A program made the translations under genes and the position numbers. Of a stretch of DNA of 64,000 nt, positions 1-7,963 are shown piece by piece. The stretch is from an uncultured Bacilli bacterium. GTDB lineage: Bacteria; Bacillota_I; Bacilli_A; RF39; UBA660. Below the pieces are notes generated by a model. The model was not told where the DNA came from. It was given only the letters and a program-made list of their open reading frames with translations, and did not search any database. The DNA lies in assembly GCA_910587065.1 (NCBI GenBank), contig CAJUMA010000001.1, forward strand, positions 147,446-211,445. Direction: 5' to 3'. Positions within the stretch are counted from its first letter, which is position 1. The number at the start of each line of letters is the position of its first letter.

Positions 1-2
1 CT

Positions 3-164
3 GGAGAAATGCAATTTAAAATAGCTGATATAAAAAGAGACTACAAAATATTGCTTCAATGTAAAAAAGATACAGAAGAATTTATTTTAGATAATATAGA
101 AAATGACTTTAGAGATTATTCTTATTATCATGATATTATAAGAAAACTAATAAATAATGATTAA
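3..164 (+). CDS. 3' end of a truncated unknown gene
   Basis: The window opens inside a coding frame that runs from base 3 to a TAA at 162-164 and gives 53 residues. The piece is rich in Lys, Asp, Ile and Tyr and contains no recognisable motif. The stop codon lies inside a hairpin followed by a T-rich stretch, consistent with the natural end of the gene. No function can be assigned because the 5' part lies outside the window. Confidence 0.5.
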   Translation, partial: GEMQFKIADIKRDYKILLQCKKDTEEFILDNIENDFRDYSYYHDIIRKLINND

Positions 165-180
165 AAATCATTATTTTTCT
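153..180 (+). terminator. Putative weak terminator hairpin
   Basis: A 10 bp inverted repeat (153-162 with 166-175, loop AAA) overlaps the stop codon of the preceding gene and runs into TTTCTTT. The stem is almost entirely A-T, so it is weak. Confidence 0.4.
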
Positions 181-380
181 TTACTTATTAGTTACTCATA
201 TGCTAACATAGCATACACAAAAAAGGAGATAAAAGAAAAAATAGTTAAAAAGAAATACTCCATTATGTAGAGAAACTTATCAGTGAGTATTTAGAAAAAA
301 TTAATTATTGTAGTGAAGATCTTAAGTCCGAATCAAAAAAAGGTTTAATTAAAACAGTATTATTTGGTGTTATTTTAGCA

Positions 381-884
381 ATGGTAAGTTTAGTCTTACA
401 TTTGACTGCCAACACATCATTTTTTATAGCAAGCTTAGTAGCTACTACACCATTCTTGGCTTCTTCAATATTGGGTTTACCAATTTCTATTATAATGACT
501 TTAGAATCTAAAATAAAATTAAAAAAAGAGCTAAAAAATTTAAAGAATTTATTAAATGTAGCATGCTTAAGAAAAGAATATGAAAAACAAACCATTAATG
601 AACTTGAAGAACAATGTAGTTTTATTAATAATATGAATAATGAGCCTAATCTTGCTAGTGAAATAGAATTACCTCTTGTAAAAGAAGAAATTAAGGCTTT
701 TGCGTTCAATACACATAAGATAATTAAAGCAAAAAAATCTGGAAAATTAAACAATTTTCTATGCGACAGATTTAATGTAACTTCTCAAGAAGCAATAAAT
801 TTATATGAAAACATGATAAATTTATATTTAAATGAAAATAACAGACAAAAACCTTCAAAACAGCCACAATTGCTAAGAAAATAA
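381..884 (+). CDS. Hypothetical membrane-hairpin protein, start uncertain
   Basis: I do not recognise this 167 aa product. The N-terminal third is hydrophobic (about residues 1-42, two closely spaced membrane segments). The rest is charged and probably helical, with a Lys- and Gln-rich C-terminus. The same frame stays open upstream to about 249 and reads like protein, but has no ATG, GTG or TTG there. A good ribosome-binding site (AAGGAG near 223-228) lies upstream of a different frame that stops at 268. The natural start may therefore have been lost to a small frameshift, and the gene could be a recent pseudogene. The coordinates given start at the first in-frame ATG. Confidence 0.4.
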   Translation: MVSLVLHLTANTSFFIASLVATTPFLASSILGLPISIIMTLESKIKLKKELKNLKNLLNVACLRKEYEKQTINELEEQCSFINNMNNEPNLASEIELPLVKEEIKAFAFNTHKIIKAKKSGKLNNFLCDRFNVTSQEAINLYENMINLYLNENNRQKPSKQPQLLRK

Positions 885-915
885 CTGTATATAAGGATAG
901 ATTACTGAATAACAA

Positions 916-942
916 TTGACAAATTTTCAAAATTTGTATAAT
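916..942 (+). promoter_or_regulatory. Sigma-A-like promoter of the small RNA
   Basis: TTGACA at 916-921 and TATAAT at 937-942 are both perfect consensus boxes, but the spacer is only 15 nt. Transcription would begin near 949, exactly ahead of the three-hairpin RNA. Confidence 0.6.
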
Positions 943-948
943 ATTAAT

Positions 949-1060
949 ATAGGTATGGTAGCAATATCATACCGGTATATCATAACGATCACTTCAATGT
1001 TATGATATATCAACCAAAACCCCCTGAAGGAGCACGATACAATGTGCTCCACTTTTTTTG
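949..1060 (+). ncRNA. Putative three-hairpin small RNA with intrinsic terminator
   Basis: Three consecutive hairpins follow a consensus promoter. Hairpin 1 pairs 952-957 with 968-973 (GGTATG/CATACC). Hairpin 2 pairs 974-986 with 999-1011, 13 bp including one G-U, with a 12 nt loop. Hairpin 3 pairs 1029-1035 with 1044-1050 (GGAGCAC/GTGCTCC) and is followed by ACTTTTTTT, a classic intrinsic terminator. An open frame across the third hairpin (ATG at 1002) joins the Fic remnant downstream but looks fortuitous. The architecture suggests a regulatory RNA of about 110 nt, of the kind found beside abortive-infection genes. The family is not proven from sequence alone. Confidence 0.55.
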
Positions 1061-1061
1061 C

Positions 1062-1424
1062 CTTTTCTATTTTGGAAGAAATGAAGTCGATATTACAGAA
1101 TGGCTAGAATATTTTATATCTATTATGGCAAATACTTTTGAAGCAGTTGGTAATCGTGTAAAAGAAATTTACAAAAATAGCCAAGAAGAAATGAATATAA
1201 TAGATACGTTAGATAAAAGAGAGAGATGGGTGGCTAATTATATAATTACCAACACCAAAATAAAAGCCAAAGATATTGCCAATCATTTTAAAATCAATTT
1301 AGATACTGCTAATAACTGGATTAAAAAATGGATTGAAAAAGATTTTTTAAAGAGATTAGATGATAAGCAAATTAGAAATGTTGACCATATTCTAACTGAT
1401 AAATATTTCGAAAATTTGAAATAA
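1062..1424 (+). pseudogene. C-terminal remnant of a Fic/Doc-family protein
   Basis: From 1062 the frame reads like the C-terminal part of Fic-family AMPylases: an FYFGRNEVDITEWLEYF segment followed by helices and a winged-helix-like end (residues DTANNWIKKWIEKDFLKRL). These Fic proteins normally carry the catalytic HPFxxGNGR motif upstream of this segment. Here that part is missing and is replaced by the terminator of the small RNA. The piece is therefore a truncated relic, although an internal ATG at 1125 could still express a 99 aa helix-turn-helix protein. The assignment rests on recalled family patterns, not a search. Confidence 0.5.
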
Positions 1425-1470
1425 GCCGATATTAAACCGAAAATAAGCCGAAAAGAAAGGATTTAAAATA

Positions 1471-1911
1471 ATGAAAATGGAAATTGTATTGGATGATATA
1501 TGTGATAGTGGCTTGAAAGATTATTTATTAAGTCAAGATGGAATAATAGATGTTGAAGTATTAGTTAAAGATTTTTTTAGTACGTTAAGAATTGATTATG
1601 ATGAAACAGCAAGCCCTTTAATAATAATCAAATACATTAATTTATATTTAAAAATTAAATATCCAATAATAGTTAATTTTGATAAAAATTCAAAAATAAA
1701 ACTAAAATCATTAAAATATATTGTAGAAGATATGTGCTGTGAATGGTGCTATAAAAGTTTAGTTGGGGCTTTATTCGATAATCAATTTATTAAATCTGTT
1801 AATACTAATTTTGATTTTGATGAACCAGCATTTAATATAGATTTTGTTATAGAATATGAAGAAAACTTGACTGAAGAAAAATTAATAAAGTTAATTAAAG
1901 AGAATCAATAA
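1471..1911 (+). CDS. Small protein with two HMA-like ferredoxin folds
   Basis: This 146 aa cytosolic protein has no signal or membrane segment. The C-terminal half contains MCCEWC followed by a helix and an alternating beta pattern. This resembles heavy-metal-associated domains, where the usual motif is MxCxxC. The N-terminal half has a similar strand-helix-strand layout with only one Cys, so it may be a degenerate second copy. The RBS AAAGG at about 1456-1460 lies about 10 nt before the ATG. Metal binding is an inference from the Cys spacing. Next comes an orphan gene in the same direction, 25 nt downstream. Confidence 0.45.
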   Translation: MKMEIVLDDICDSGLKDYLLSQDGIIDVEVLVKDFFSTLRIDYDETASPLIIIKYINLYLKIKYPIIVNFDKNSKIKLKSLKYIVEDMCCEWCYKSLVGALFDNQFIKSVNTNFDFDEPAFNIDFVIEYEENLTEEKLIKLIKENQ

Positions 1912-1936
1912 TCAATAGTTAGGAGAAGTGATAAGC

Positions 1937-2749
1937 ATGAATGAATTAGAATATAAAGAATTTATTAAGCGATATGATAAATTTAAGAAAAATAATTTGC
2001 CAACTCCATTTTGGGACGAAGAACGACAGACATTAGAATATGTATATTTTTATAATGGAAAATCAATACTTAATAGTAAAGAATCTAAAGATGAATTAGA
2101 AGTTAATTCAAGGCTTTCTGAAGCTTTAGGTGACATTGCTTTTACGGGATTTTATTATTCTTTTACCTATAAGCATTTTATGGGTTGGAAAGAAAATGGC
2201 AAATATATTAAAAAGTCAGTAGTCGGGCATAGTCACGCTCATTCGTTTGAAGAAGTTGTAAGTGCACTTTATTCTTCCCCTGAATCATTCAGTATAGCAA
2301 AAGATGAAGAACAATATTATAGTAAACAAGAACTTGAATATCTTAGAAGAGTACAAAAGTATTTATTGTTTATTGGAATGAAAGATTTAGAAAAACAAAA
2401 AGTTCCTGTTAGTAGATATAGGAATAAAATACATTCAAAATATGAAAATGCTTTAATATATAGATTTAACGATGATGTTTTAAACAATATATTAACAGGA
2501 AAAAGAGATTTTAGAGCAATAGATTGGTATCCAGAATATTCAAGAAACGAAAGAAAATACAAACCAAAGGAATTTCAAGCATTAATTGTTGATAAAGAAG
2601 ATAACTTTAGAATGTTTGTAGAATTTACTTATGAAGAGATAAAATTTTATAAAGATATAAAGAACGTATATATAAGAGAGGATTTAAAAGATGATGATAA
2701 AGTAATAGTCAATCATTTTAAAATACTAGAAATTTTTAATCATAAATAA
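1937..2749 (+). CDS. Hypothetical 270 aa protein with an HSHAHSF motif
   Basis: I do not recognise this family. The protein is soluble, acidic/basic mixed and rich in Tyr and Lys. A GHSHAHSF cluster near residue 100 could bind metal but proves nothing. I place the start at ATG 1937 because the RBS AGGAGA (1921-1926) is 10 nt upstream. The in-frame GTG at 1928 is too close to it. The gene follows the HMA-like gene by 25 nt, so the two may form an operon. No terminator is obvious after the stop. Confidence 0.5.
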   Translation: MNELEYKEFIKRYDKFKKNNLPTPFWDEERQTLEYVYFYNGKSILNSKESKDELEVNSRLSEALGDIAFTGFYYSFTYKHFMGWKENGKYIKKSVVGHSHAHSFEEVVSALYSSPESFSIAKDEEQYYSKQELEYLRRVQKYLLFIGMKDLEKQKVPVSRYRNKIHSKYENALIYRFNDDVLNNILTGKRDFRAIDWYPEYSRNERKYKPKEFQALIVDKEDNFRMFVEFTYEEIKFYKDIKNVYIREDLKDDDKVIVNHFKILEIFNHK

Positions 2750-3047
2750 AATTAGGTGCTATTTAGGTGCTAAAATTCATAAACTTTGCTAAAATCAATT
2801 GGTAAATTTTAATCAAAAATAAACTAAAATATAAGAAAAATAAAGGAAAAATGATATTTTAATTTAAAAGGGTACGAAAAAATCTGAGAAGCGGACAAGT
2901 GGCTTTTTCTTTGTTGGACATGCCAAATAAGGAATTGAGAAGAAGTGAAATTGCTCAAAAAGAATTATCAAAATATTCATGTCTTAATTTTACCTATTTA
3001 GCAGAGAGATGTATTTATGGTATGCATTAGTTCTAATACAATATTGA

Positions 3048-3172
3048 AAAGCTACTTTCGATATTACTACAAACAATATTTACTAATCAATAAAGGTAAA
3101 AGTACGTAAACAAAATCGAAGGTTATGATTTAGCAACTTCTAAGAGAGCCTAATAGCTCCTCTTTTTATTTG
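3048..3172 (+). ncRNA. Possible small RNA ending in a terminator
   Basis: A TTTCGAT segment near 3056-3062 can pair with ATCGAA near 3116-3121, closing a long A/T-rich loop. It is followed by a hairpin 3142-3149/3156-3165 (AAGAGAGC with GCTCCTCTT, one bulge) and a T-run. No clear promoter was found, so this may only be a terminator with chance pairing upstream. Confidence 0.25.
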
Positions 3173-3238
3173 TGTATGACCTACTCTTTTGATTATAAAT
3201 AAATTCTACTTAAAACAGTGTAAATCCACTATTATAAA

Positions 3239-3247
3239 TGGTATAAT
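3239..3247 (+). promoter_or_regulatory. Extended -10 promoter of the DUF1846 gene
   Basis: TGGTATAAT (TATAAT at 3242-3247) is a good extended -10 box. The -35 region is weak (TGTAAA at about 3219-3224, 17 nt spacer). The start codon lies 33 nt downstream with the RBS AGGAG at about 3269-3273. Confidence 0.5.
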
Positions 3248-3279
3248 AATTATATAAATATAAGTAGCAGGAGTAGAGT

Positions 3280-4740
3280 ATGAATAAAGTTGGATTCGAT
3301 AGTGATAAGTATTTAAAAATACAAAGTGAAAAAATTTTAGAAAGAATTAAAATGTTTGATGACAAATTGTATTTAGAGTTTGGCGGAAAAATATTTGATG
3401 ATTATCATGCTTCTCGAGTTTTACCAGGTTTTAGACCAGATAACAAAATAAAATTATTACAACAATTCAAAAATGATTTGGAAGTAATATTTTGCATAAA
3501 TGCGTCCGATATTGAAAATAGTAAAATTAGGGCAGACTATGGTATAAGCTATGAGTTAGAATTACTAAGATTGATTGAAAAACTCCAAGAAATAAAAATA
3601 CTAATTAATAGTGTTGTTGTAACAATGTATCATGAAGGAACCAACATTTCTCATTTAGAAAATTTACTCAAAAGTAAAAAAATTAAAATGTATATTCATA
3701 GACCAATAGAAGGATATCCAAACAATGTTGATTTGATAGTAAGTGAAAAAGGTTATGGTAAAAACCCATATATTAAAACATCTAAGAAACTAGTTGTGGT
3801 AACTGCACCTGGACCTAATAGTGGCAAGTTAGGTACATGTCTTTCACAACTTTACCACGAATATAAAAATGGCGTAAAAGCTGGATATGCTAAATTTGAG
3901 ACATTCCCGGTTTGGAATTTAGGTTTATTAGACCCAGTAAATGTTGCATATGAAGCTGCTACTGTTGATTTAAAAGATATTAATATGATTGATCCATTCC
4001 ACCTAGAAGCATACGGAATAAACACGGTTAATTATAATAGAGATATTTCTACGTTTCCAATTTTAAAAAATATTTTGCTCCAAATAACTGGCAAAGAAAT
4101 TTACAAATCACCTACCGATATGGGAGTAAATATGATTAAAGAATGTATTGTAGATGAAGATATTATAAAATCAGCTGCTATCGATGAAATAATAAGAAGA
4201 TATTACAACACTTTGTGCGATTATAAGCAAAAGATTTGTGAAAGAGAGGTAGTTGAGCAATCAAAACATTTGATGGACAAGTTAAATCTCTTACTAACTG
4301 ATAGAGAAGTTGCTATAGTTGCAAATGAAAAATCCAAAGAAAAAGGTGCAAATGTTCTTGCTATTAAGTTAAACACTGGAGAGTTTATTACAGGAAAAGA
4401 AACAAAAATATTAAGTTGCGCTTCGGCAGCTTTCCTAAATGCTATAAAAAAAATAACAGGAATTCCCGATGATGAATATCTGTTATCTCCTGTTATACTT
4501 AATAGTATTTATAAAATGAAGCAAAATACGTCATATAATACTTCGTACTTTTTAAATTTACCAGAGGTATTGATAGTTTTAAGTATTTGTTCTGTAACTA
4601 ATCCCATTATTGAAAGAGCACTTAATGAATTAGAAGCTTTAAGAGGATGCGATGCTCATAGTAGCTATATTATTGATAAAAGTGAACTAAATGCTCTTAA
4701 AAATTTGGGCATTAATTTGACTTGTGAGCCTAATATGTAG
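3280..4740 (+). CDS. DUF1846 (UPF0371) family protein
   Basis: The 486 aa product matches the DUF1846/UPF0371 family over its whole length. The hallmark N-terminus contains GFDSDKYLKIQSEKI, then KLYLEFGGKIFDDYHASRVLPGF, and later APGPNSGKLGTCLSQLYHEY, a conserved glycine-rich segment with the look of a nucleotide-binding loop. Family members are about 490-505 aa, so this copy is complete. The biochemical role is not established. The protein is cytosolic, with no signal peptide. It stands alone, with its own extended -10 promoter and a strong hairpin terminator shared with the convergent neighbour. Confidence 0.9.
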   Translation: MNKVGFDSDKYLKIQSEKILERIKMFDDKLYLEFGGKIFDDYHASRVLPGFRPDNKIKLLQQFKNDLEVIFCINASDIENSKIRADYGISYELELLRLIEKLQEIKILINSVVVTMYHEGTNISHLENLLKSKKIKMYIHRPIEGYPNNVDLIVSEKGYGKNPYIKTSKKLVVVTAPGPNSGKLGTCLSQLYHEYKNGVKAGYAKFETFPVWNLGLLDPVNVAYEAATVDLKDINMIDPFHLEAYGINTVNYNRDISTFPILKNILLQITGKEIYKSPTDMGVNMIKECIVDEDIIKSAAIDEIIRRYYNTLCDYKQKICEREVVEQSKHLMDKLNLLLTDREVAIVANEKSKEKGANVLAIKLNTGEFITGKETKILSCASAAFLNAIKKITGIPDDEYLLSPVILNSIYKMKQNTSYNTSYFLNLPEVLIVLSICSVTNPIIERALNELEALRGCDAHSSYIIDKSELNALKNLGINLTCEPNM

Positions 4741-4765
4741 CATAATTATAAAGAAAAATAAAATT

Positions 4766-4803
4766 AAAATAAGAGTCATATCTAGATAGACTCTTATTTT
4801 TTT
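4766..4803. terminator. Bidirectional terminator between convergent genes
   Basis: A 12 bp stem (4766-4777 with 4789-4800, AATAAGAGTC core) is flanked by T-runs on both strands. It separates the DUF1846 gene from the minus-strand InlB-repeat gene. Confidence 0.75.
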
Positions 4804-4816
4804 AGAAAAATTTATC

Positions 4817-6103
4817 TTACCACCTTAAACAATTTAGATTGAAATTTGTACATAATTGCTCATTTAATATAACTTGATTACTTCGTTGACTGTTACATAA
4901 TCCTGTACCCGTATAAGTAGCTTTGCTCCATATATCTGAAATTTGATTAATATGTTTTAGCCAGTTTTTATATAAAGTTGTATTACTATATTTATCGCCT
5001 ATTAATAAAGCTGTGTATGTTACTCTCAATTTGTGGTCTTCAAAAAAATAACTAAAATCCTTAATTCCGGCTGGCAAGTTAAATTTAGTCTTTTCAAGCT
5101 CATTTATTATATCTTCTTCGGCCAGTTCATCGTATATAATTTCCCCATTTTCATTAATACCTTTAGAAAAATAATAATACCCACAAGTAGAGCCTCTAAC
5201 TTCTGTATAAACCAAAATATTATCAGTAAGATTTATTTTATTAAAAGAAGAAAGAATTTTACTAGTTGTTTTCTTTGTAGCAGTTGTTGTTTTAACTGGT
5301 ACTTCGTCATTTTTATCATCAATTTTTGCTGTAGTAACAGTTGTTATTTCTTCTTTAAATACTTCCTTCCAACTTGCTGTAAGAATTAAATCTTCTGTTA
5401 CTGGAGTATTAAAATCATACCTAAATCCATTAACTTGCCATTCAATGAATTCATATCCTTCTTTTAAAGGAGCAATTGGTTCGGAAAGTAATTCGTTTTC
5501 AACTATTTCTTGTTCAGAAATAGGGGAACCGCCTCCAACATCAAAAGATATTTTATACAAATTTAAAGCGGTACCTTCTCTCAATTCTTCTAAAATAGCT
5601 TTTTCATCTAAGCTATTTCTCGTTATACCTATAACTTTAAAATCATCATTTAGTCTAAATTTCTTTTTCAAGTCATCATTAATATCTTTATAATTAAATT
5701 CATAATTAGAAATAATCTTTATTGTATTCTTGCTATAATCATTTTTTAAAGTAGTATCTAAAATTATATTTATAACTTCAATTACACTTTTTCCCTCGAA
5801 CTTAATATTGCCGAACCAGCTATTTTCTAAATTAGTTAGTTGAGTTGTTAATACTCTATCAGAATAGTTGCCACAAGCATATTTTTTACCCATAGAGTCG
5901 CATTCATCAAACGATGCCTCAAAATCAATACTTATTACTTCAGAAGTTTTTATAAACATTTTATATTTATATGTTTTATGTTCTATAGTTTCCTTTTTAT
6001 TATCGATTATATTAAACATGTCGATTCCTAACATAATACTTCCAATAAAAATCAATATTCCAATTGCTAAAAGCATATACTTATTACTAAATAGTTCCTC
6101 CAT
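4817..6103 (-). CDS. Membrane-anchored protein with InlB B-repeat domain
   Basis: The 428 aa product has one N-terminal membrane segment (about residues 9-29) and a large extracellular region. About residues 180-245 carry a Listeria-Bacteroides-type InlB B repeat: a strand with KISFDVGGG, then PLKEGYEFIEWQVNG and a terminal ILTASW. A Thr/Lys-rich linker (about 250-285) leads to a Cys-containing C-terminal region of unknown fold. Such repeats occur in surface proteins and bind partners or act as spacers. There is no LPxTG sortase signal, so it stays anchored by the N-terminus. It is divergent from a small membrane XRE regulator, which may control it. Confidence 0.7.
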   Translation of the reverse strand: MEELFSNKYMLLAIGILIFIGSIMLGIDMFNIIDNKKETIEHKTYKYKMFIKTSEVISIDFEASFDECDSMGKKYACGNYSDRVLTTQLTNLENSWFGNIKFEGKSVIEVINIILDTTLKNDYSKNTIKIISNYEFNYKDINDDLKKKFRLNDDFKVIGITRNSLDEKAILEELREGTALNLYKISFDVGGGSPISEQEIVENELLSEPIAPLKEGYEFIEWQVNGFRYDFNTPVTEDLILTASWKEVFKEEITTVTTAKIDDKNDEVPVKTTTATKKTTSKILSSFNKINLTDNILVYTEVRGSTCGYYYFSKGINENGEIIYDELAEEDIINELEKTKFNLPAGIKDFSYFFEDHKLRVTYTALLIGDKYSNTTLYKNWLKHINQISDIWSKATYTGTGLCNSQRSNQVILNEQLCTNFNLNCLRW

Positions 6104-6190
6104 AAAATCTCACTTTCCTATATTAAAATAATTATACTATAAATAAAAAGAAATAGAAATGTAAAATATACATCATAATATTATTAAGCT

Positions 6191-6219
6191 TTGACAAATT
6201 TAAGGATTATTAATATAAT
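6191..6219 (+). promoter_or_regulatory. Consensus sigma-A promoter for the XRE-TM gene
   Basis: TTGACA (6191-6196) and TATAAT (6214-6219) are separated by 17 nt, a perfect match to the vegetative consensus. The ATG follows at 6250 with AAGGAAG just upstream. Confidence 0.85.
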
Positions 6220-6249
6220 TTTTATATTAGTATTATAAGGAAGTATGAC

Positions 6250-6540
6250 ATGAATGCCAGTGAAATTGGAGAGATAATAAGAAATATTAGAAGTGAATAC
6301 AGATTAACATCGCAAGAGTTCGGAAAGATGTATAATGTAACCTACCAAATGGTTTGTAGATGGGAAAAAGGAGACAGCCTGCCTAGTAAAGAAATCATAA
6401 AAAAAATTTGTGAAGATTTTGAGATTGATTTGAATAGTTCTGAAACTAAAAAAAAAGGGAGTAGAAGAAAATTACTAGCAATTTTATTGATCATGATTGC
6501 AATAACAATTATTTTTATAATATTTTGTAATGTTAGATAA
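6250..6540 (+). CDS. XRE-type regulator with C-terminal membrane anchor
   Basis: The 96 aa protein has an N-terminal helix-turn-helix (about residues 1-62, with TSQEFGKMYNVTYQMVCRWEKG covering the turn and recognition helices in the Cro/CI style) and a single C-terminal membrane helix (about 74-94). Membrane-bound XRE proteins usually sense envelope or partner signals and regulate neighbouring genes. It is divergent from the InlB-repeat membrane protein across a 146 nt gap, so that gene is the obvious candidate target. RBS AAGGAAG 6-7 nt before ATG. Confidence 0.75.
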   Translation: MNASEIGEIIRNIRSEYRLTSQEFGKMYNVTYQMVCRWEKGDSLPSKEIIKKICEDFEIDLNSSETKKKGSRRKLLAILLIMIAITIIFIIFCNVR

Positions 6541-6568
6541 CTTTAATTCTTAAATTTTAACAAATAAA

Positions 6569-6596
6569 AAAGGCTTATCTAAATTAATAAGCCTTT
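6569..6596 (-). terminator. Hairpin with T-run on the minus strand
   Basis: A 10 bp stem (6569-6578 with 6587-6596, AAAGGCTTAT/ATAAGCCTTT) follows the XRE-TM gene. The A-run lies on its left, so the U-run would be on a minus-strand transcript. On the plus strand the tail is ACCTAG, so it is a poor plus-strand terminator. Two more inverted repeats (6597-6620 with CCTAG arms, and AATAATA arms near 6625-6665) follow, so this 294 nt gap is rich in secondary structure. Confidence 0.4.
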
Positions 6597-6785
6597 ACCT
6601 AGATAAATATTCCTAGGTATATGTAATAATATGTCTTGAAATTAATCAATTTATTATTACATTATTATTATGTTCAAGTAAAATGATATTATACACAAAA
6701 GTTTTAATTTGTCATTCTTACATTAGAGCCCATTAATTGGCTGCAAATTTTTTTTAATCATAGTATGACTTTAAGTTAAAAAAAC

Positions 6786-6814
6786 TTTACTAATTAGAAA
6801 TTAGTTCTTATAAT
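6786..6814 (+). promoter_or_regulatory. Promoter of the 271 aa orphan gene
   Basis: TTTACT (6786-6791) and TATAAT (6809-6814) with a 17 nt spacer, 20 nt upstream of the start codon at 6835. Confidence 0.6.
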
Positions 6815-6834
6815 ATAGGGACAAAGGTGATACT

Positions 6835-7650
6835 ATGAATAGAGTAATTGGTTTAGAAATGTCACACGAGATGATTAAAAGAGACTTAAAAAGCCCCTTA
6901 ACTTTTGAAGACTTTAAGAATATAGCCGATACAGCAAAAAAAACACCAGCAAGCAAAGAAGCAGAAGTCTTAGCAAAAACAGAACTTATGTATACTTTAT
7001 TTAGCCATATTAGTTACTATAATATAGAATCTTACTTAAAAAAATTTTCAAAATCAATTGTATACTTATGTAATAGTAAAGACGGTTATAACGCTTTATC
7101 AAGAATCATAAGTGCTTGTTTAAGCGATATTTCGCTTGATATTTCAAGAAGAGTAGAAATCGAAACTGCTACCCATTTATTAGATTTGATCGAGACTTAC
7201 CCAATATTCTATGACATATTCCAAAAGAAAATAGAAAACTGTATTTGTTCGAACATATGTAATATCAAATCAACCTCATCACTTGAATTAGTAGAGAACT
7301 TGAAAGAAAATCTAAATATTGAACAACAATCTCTTCCTTTTATATCTGCCAAAAACAAACAAGATGATTTTAACGAGATTGTTTCTAAAAATAATTATAG
7401 TAAAAAAGATTCTTTAATAAAACGCTTAAGAAGAGTAGTCATAAAAAATTTTAATGAAGAATCTATTACTAAATTTATTACTGACTTTAATAAAATTGTA
7501 AATGAACTAAATATTGATGACAGTGATAAACAACTTATAATTGAAAAATATGGAGCAATAATGATTAAATTATATACTTTTGCTGCACCAATATGGTTGA
7601 GCGAACAAGAAAATAGAGAATATAAACAAATAACTTTAGAATTAGAATAG
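6835..7650 (+). CDS. Hypothetical 271 aa helical protein
   Basis: I do not recognise this protein. It is soluble and predicted mostly helical, with long amphipathic stretches and a small Cys cluster near residue 135 (CICSNIC) that could be redox-active or metal-binding. There is no membrane segment. It has its own promoter and ends 11 nt before the structured RNA segment, so the RNA may be transcribed with it or from a promoter inside its 3' end. Downstream lies the type VII secretion locus, but nothing in the sequence ties this protein to it. Confidence 0.5.
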   Translation: MNRVIGLEMSHEMIKRDLKSPLTFEDFKNIADTAKKTPASKEAEVLAKTELMYTLFSHISYYNIESYLKKFSKSIVYLCNSKDGYNALSRIISACLSDISLDISRRVEIETATHLLDLIETYPIFYDIFQKKIENCICSNICNIKSTSSLELVENLKENLNIEQQSLPFISAKNKQDDFNEIVSKNNYSKKDSLIKRLRRVVIKNFNEESITKFITDFNKIVNELNIDDSDKQLIIEKYGAIMIKLYTFAAPIWLSEQENREYKQITLELE

Positions 7651-7654
7651 GAGA

Positions 7655-7860
7655 AAATGAAGGGGACATACCTAGCTAGAAAGAATCTTTTATATCGGTG
7701 CCGCCTTGCTTACACCAATACGAGTAGGATCTAGCAAATTAAGTTAGAGCCTGCATATCTGATGAATAAACAAAGAAAATTCTTTCAATAGGTTACAACA
7801 GGCTAGCAAGAGGCTGAGATAATTAAGACAATGCAAGCTGTACAAATAAAAATAGCAAAT
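7655..7860 (+). ncRNA. Putative large structured noncoding RNA
   Basis: This stretch has no open frame of note and is richer in G and C than its surroundings. Possible pairings are 7675-7679/7731-7735 (GCTAG/CTAGC), 7697-7700/7713-7716 (GGTG/CACC), 7680-7686/7779-7785 (AAAGAAT/ATTCTTT) and 7748-7753/7799-7804 (AGCCTG/CAGGCT). Some of them cross, suggesting pseudoknots or alternative folds. It lacks the hallmarks of RNase P RNA, tmRNA (no CCA end) and SRP RNA. The raiA RNA of Firmicutes, about 200 nt and knotted, is my leading but unverified guess. A possible promoter (TTGAGC, 18 nt, TATAAA) lies in the 3' end of the preceding gene. Confidence 0.5.
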
Positions 7861-7861
7861 T

Positions 7862-7891
7862 TAGACAACTGTAAAAAAGTGATAATATAAT
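7862..7891 (+). promoter_or_regulatory. Promoter of the WXG100 pair
   Basis: TAGACA (7862-7867) and TATAAT (7886-7891) with an 18 nt spacer, about 70 nt before the first WXG100-like gene. A T-run (7905-7911) follows in the leader. Confidence 0.55.
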
Positions 7892-7963
7892 GTAAACATT
7901 GCCGTTTTTTTATTGAATCATTTACATCCGTTTGCTAAACTTTGATTAGAAAGAAGGTACATT

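Larger units (their letters stand above)
2750..3279. other. Gene-poor stretch, 530 nt
   Basis: No supported gene is present. It holds a tandem AGGTGCT repeat right after the preceding stop, a 36 aa open frame (2920-3030) with no convincing RBS or homology, a possible small RNA ending in a bulged terminator (next entry) and the promoter of the DUF1846 gene. It reads like decayed accessory DNA. Confidence 0.5.

Noticed and set aside
2750..2772. Tandem AGGTGCT as a possible attachment site
   Set aside because: The repeat is only 7 nt, with no recombinase nearby and no second copy found.
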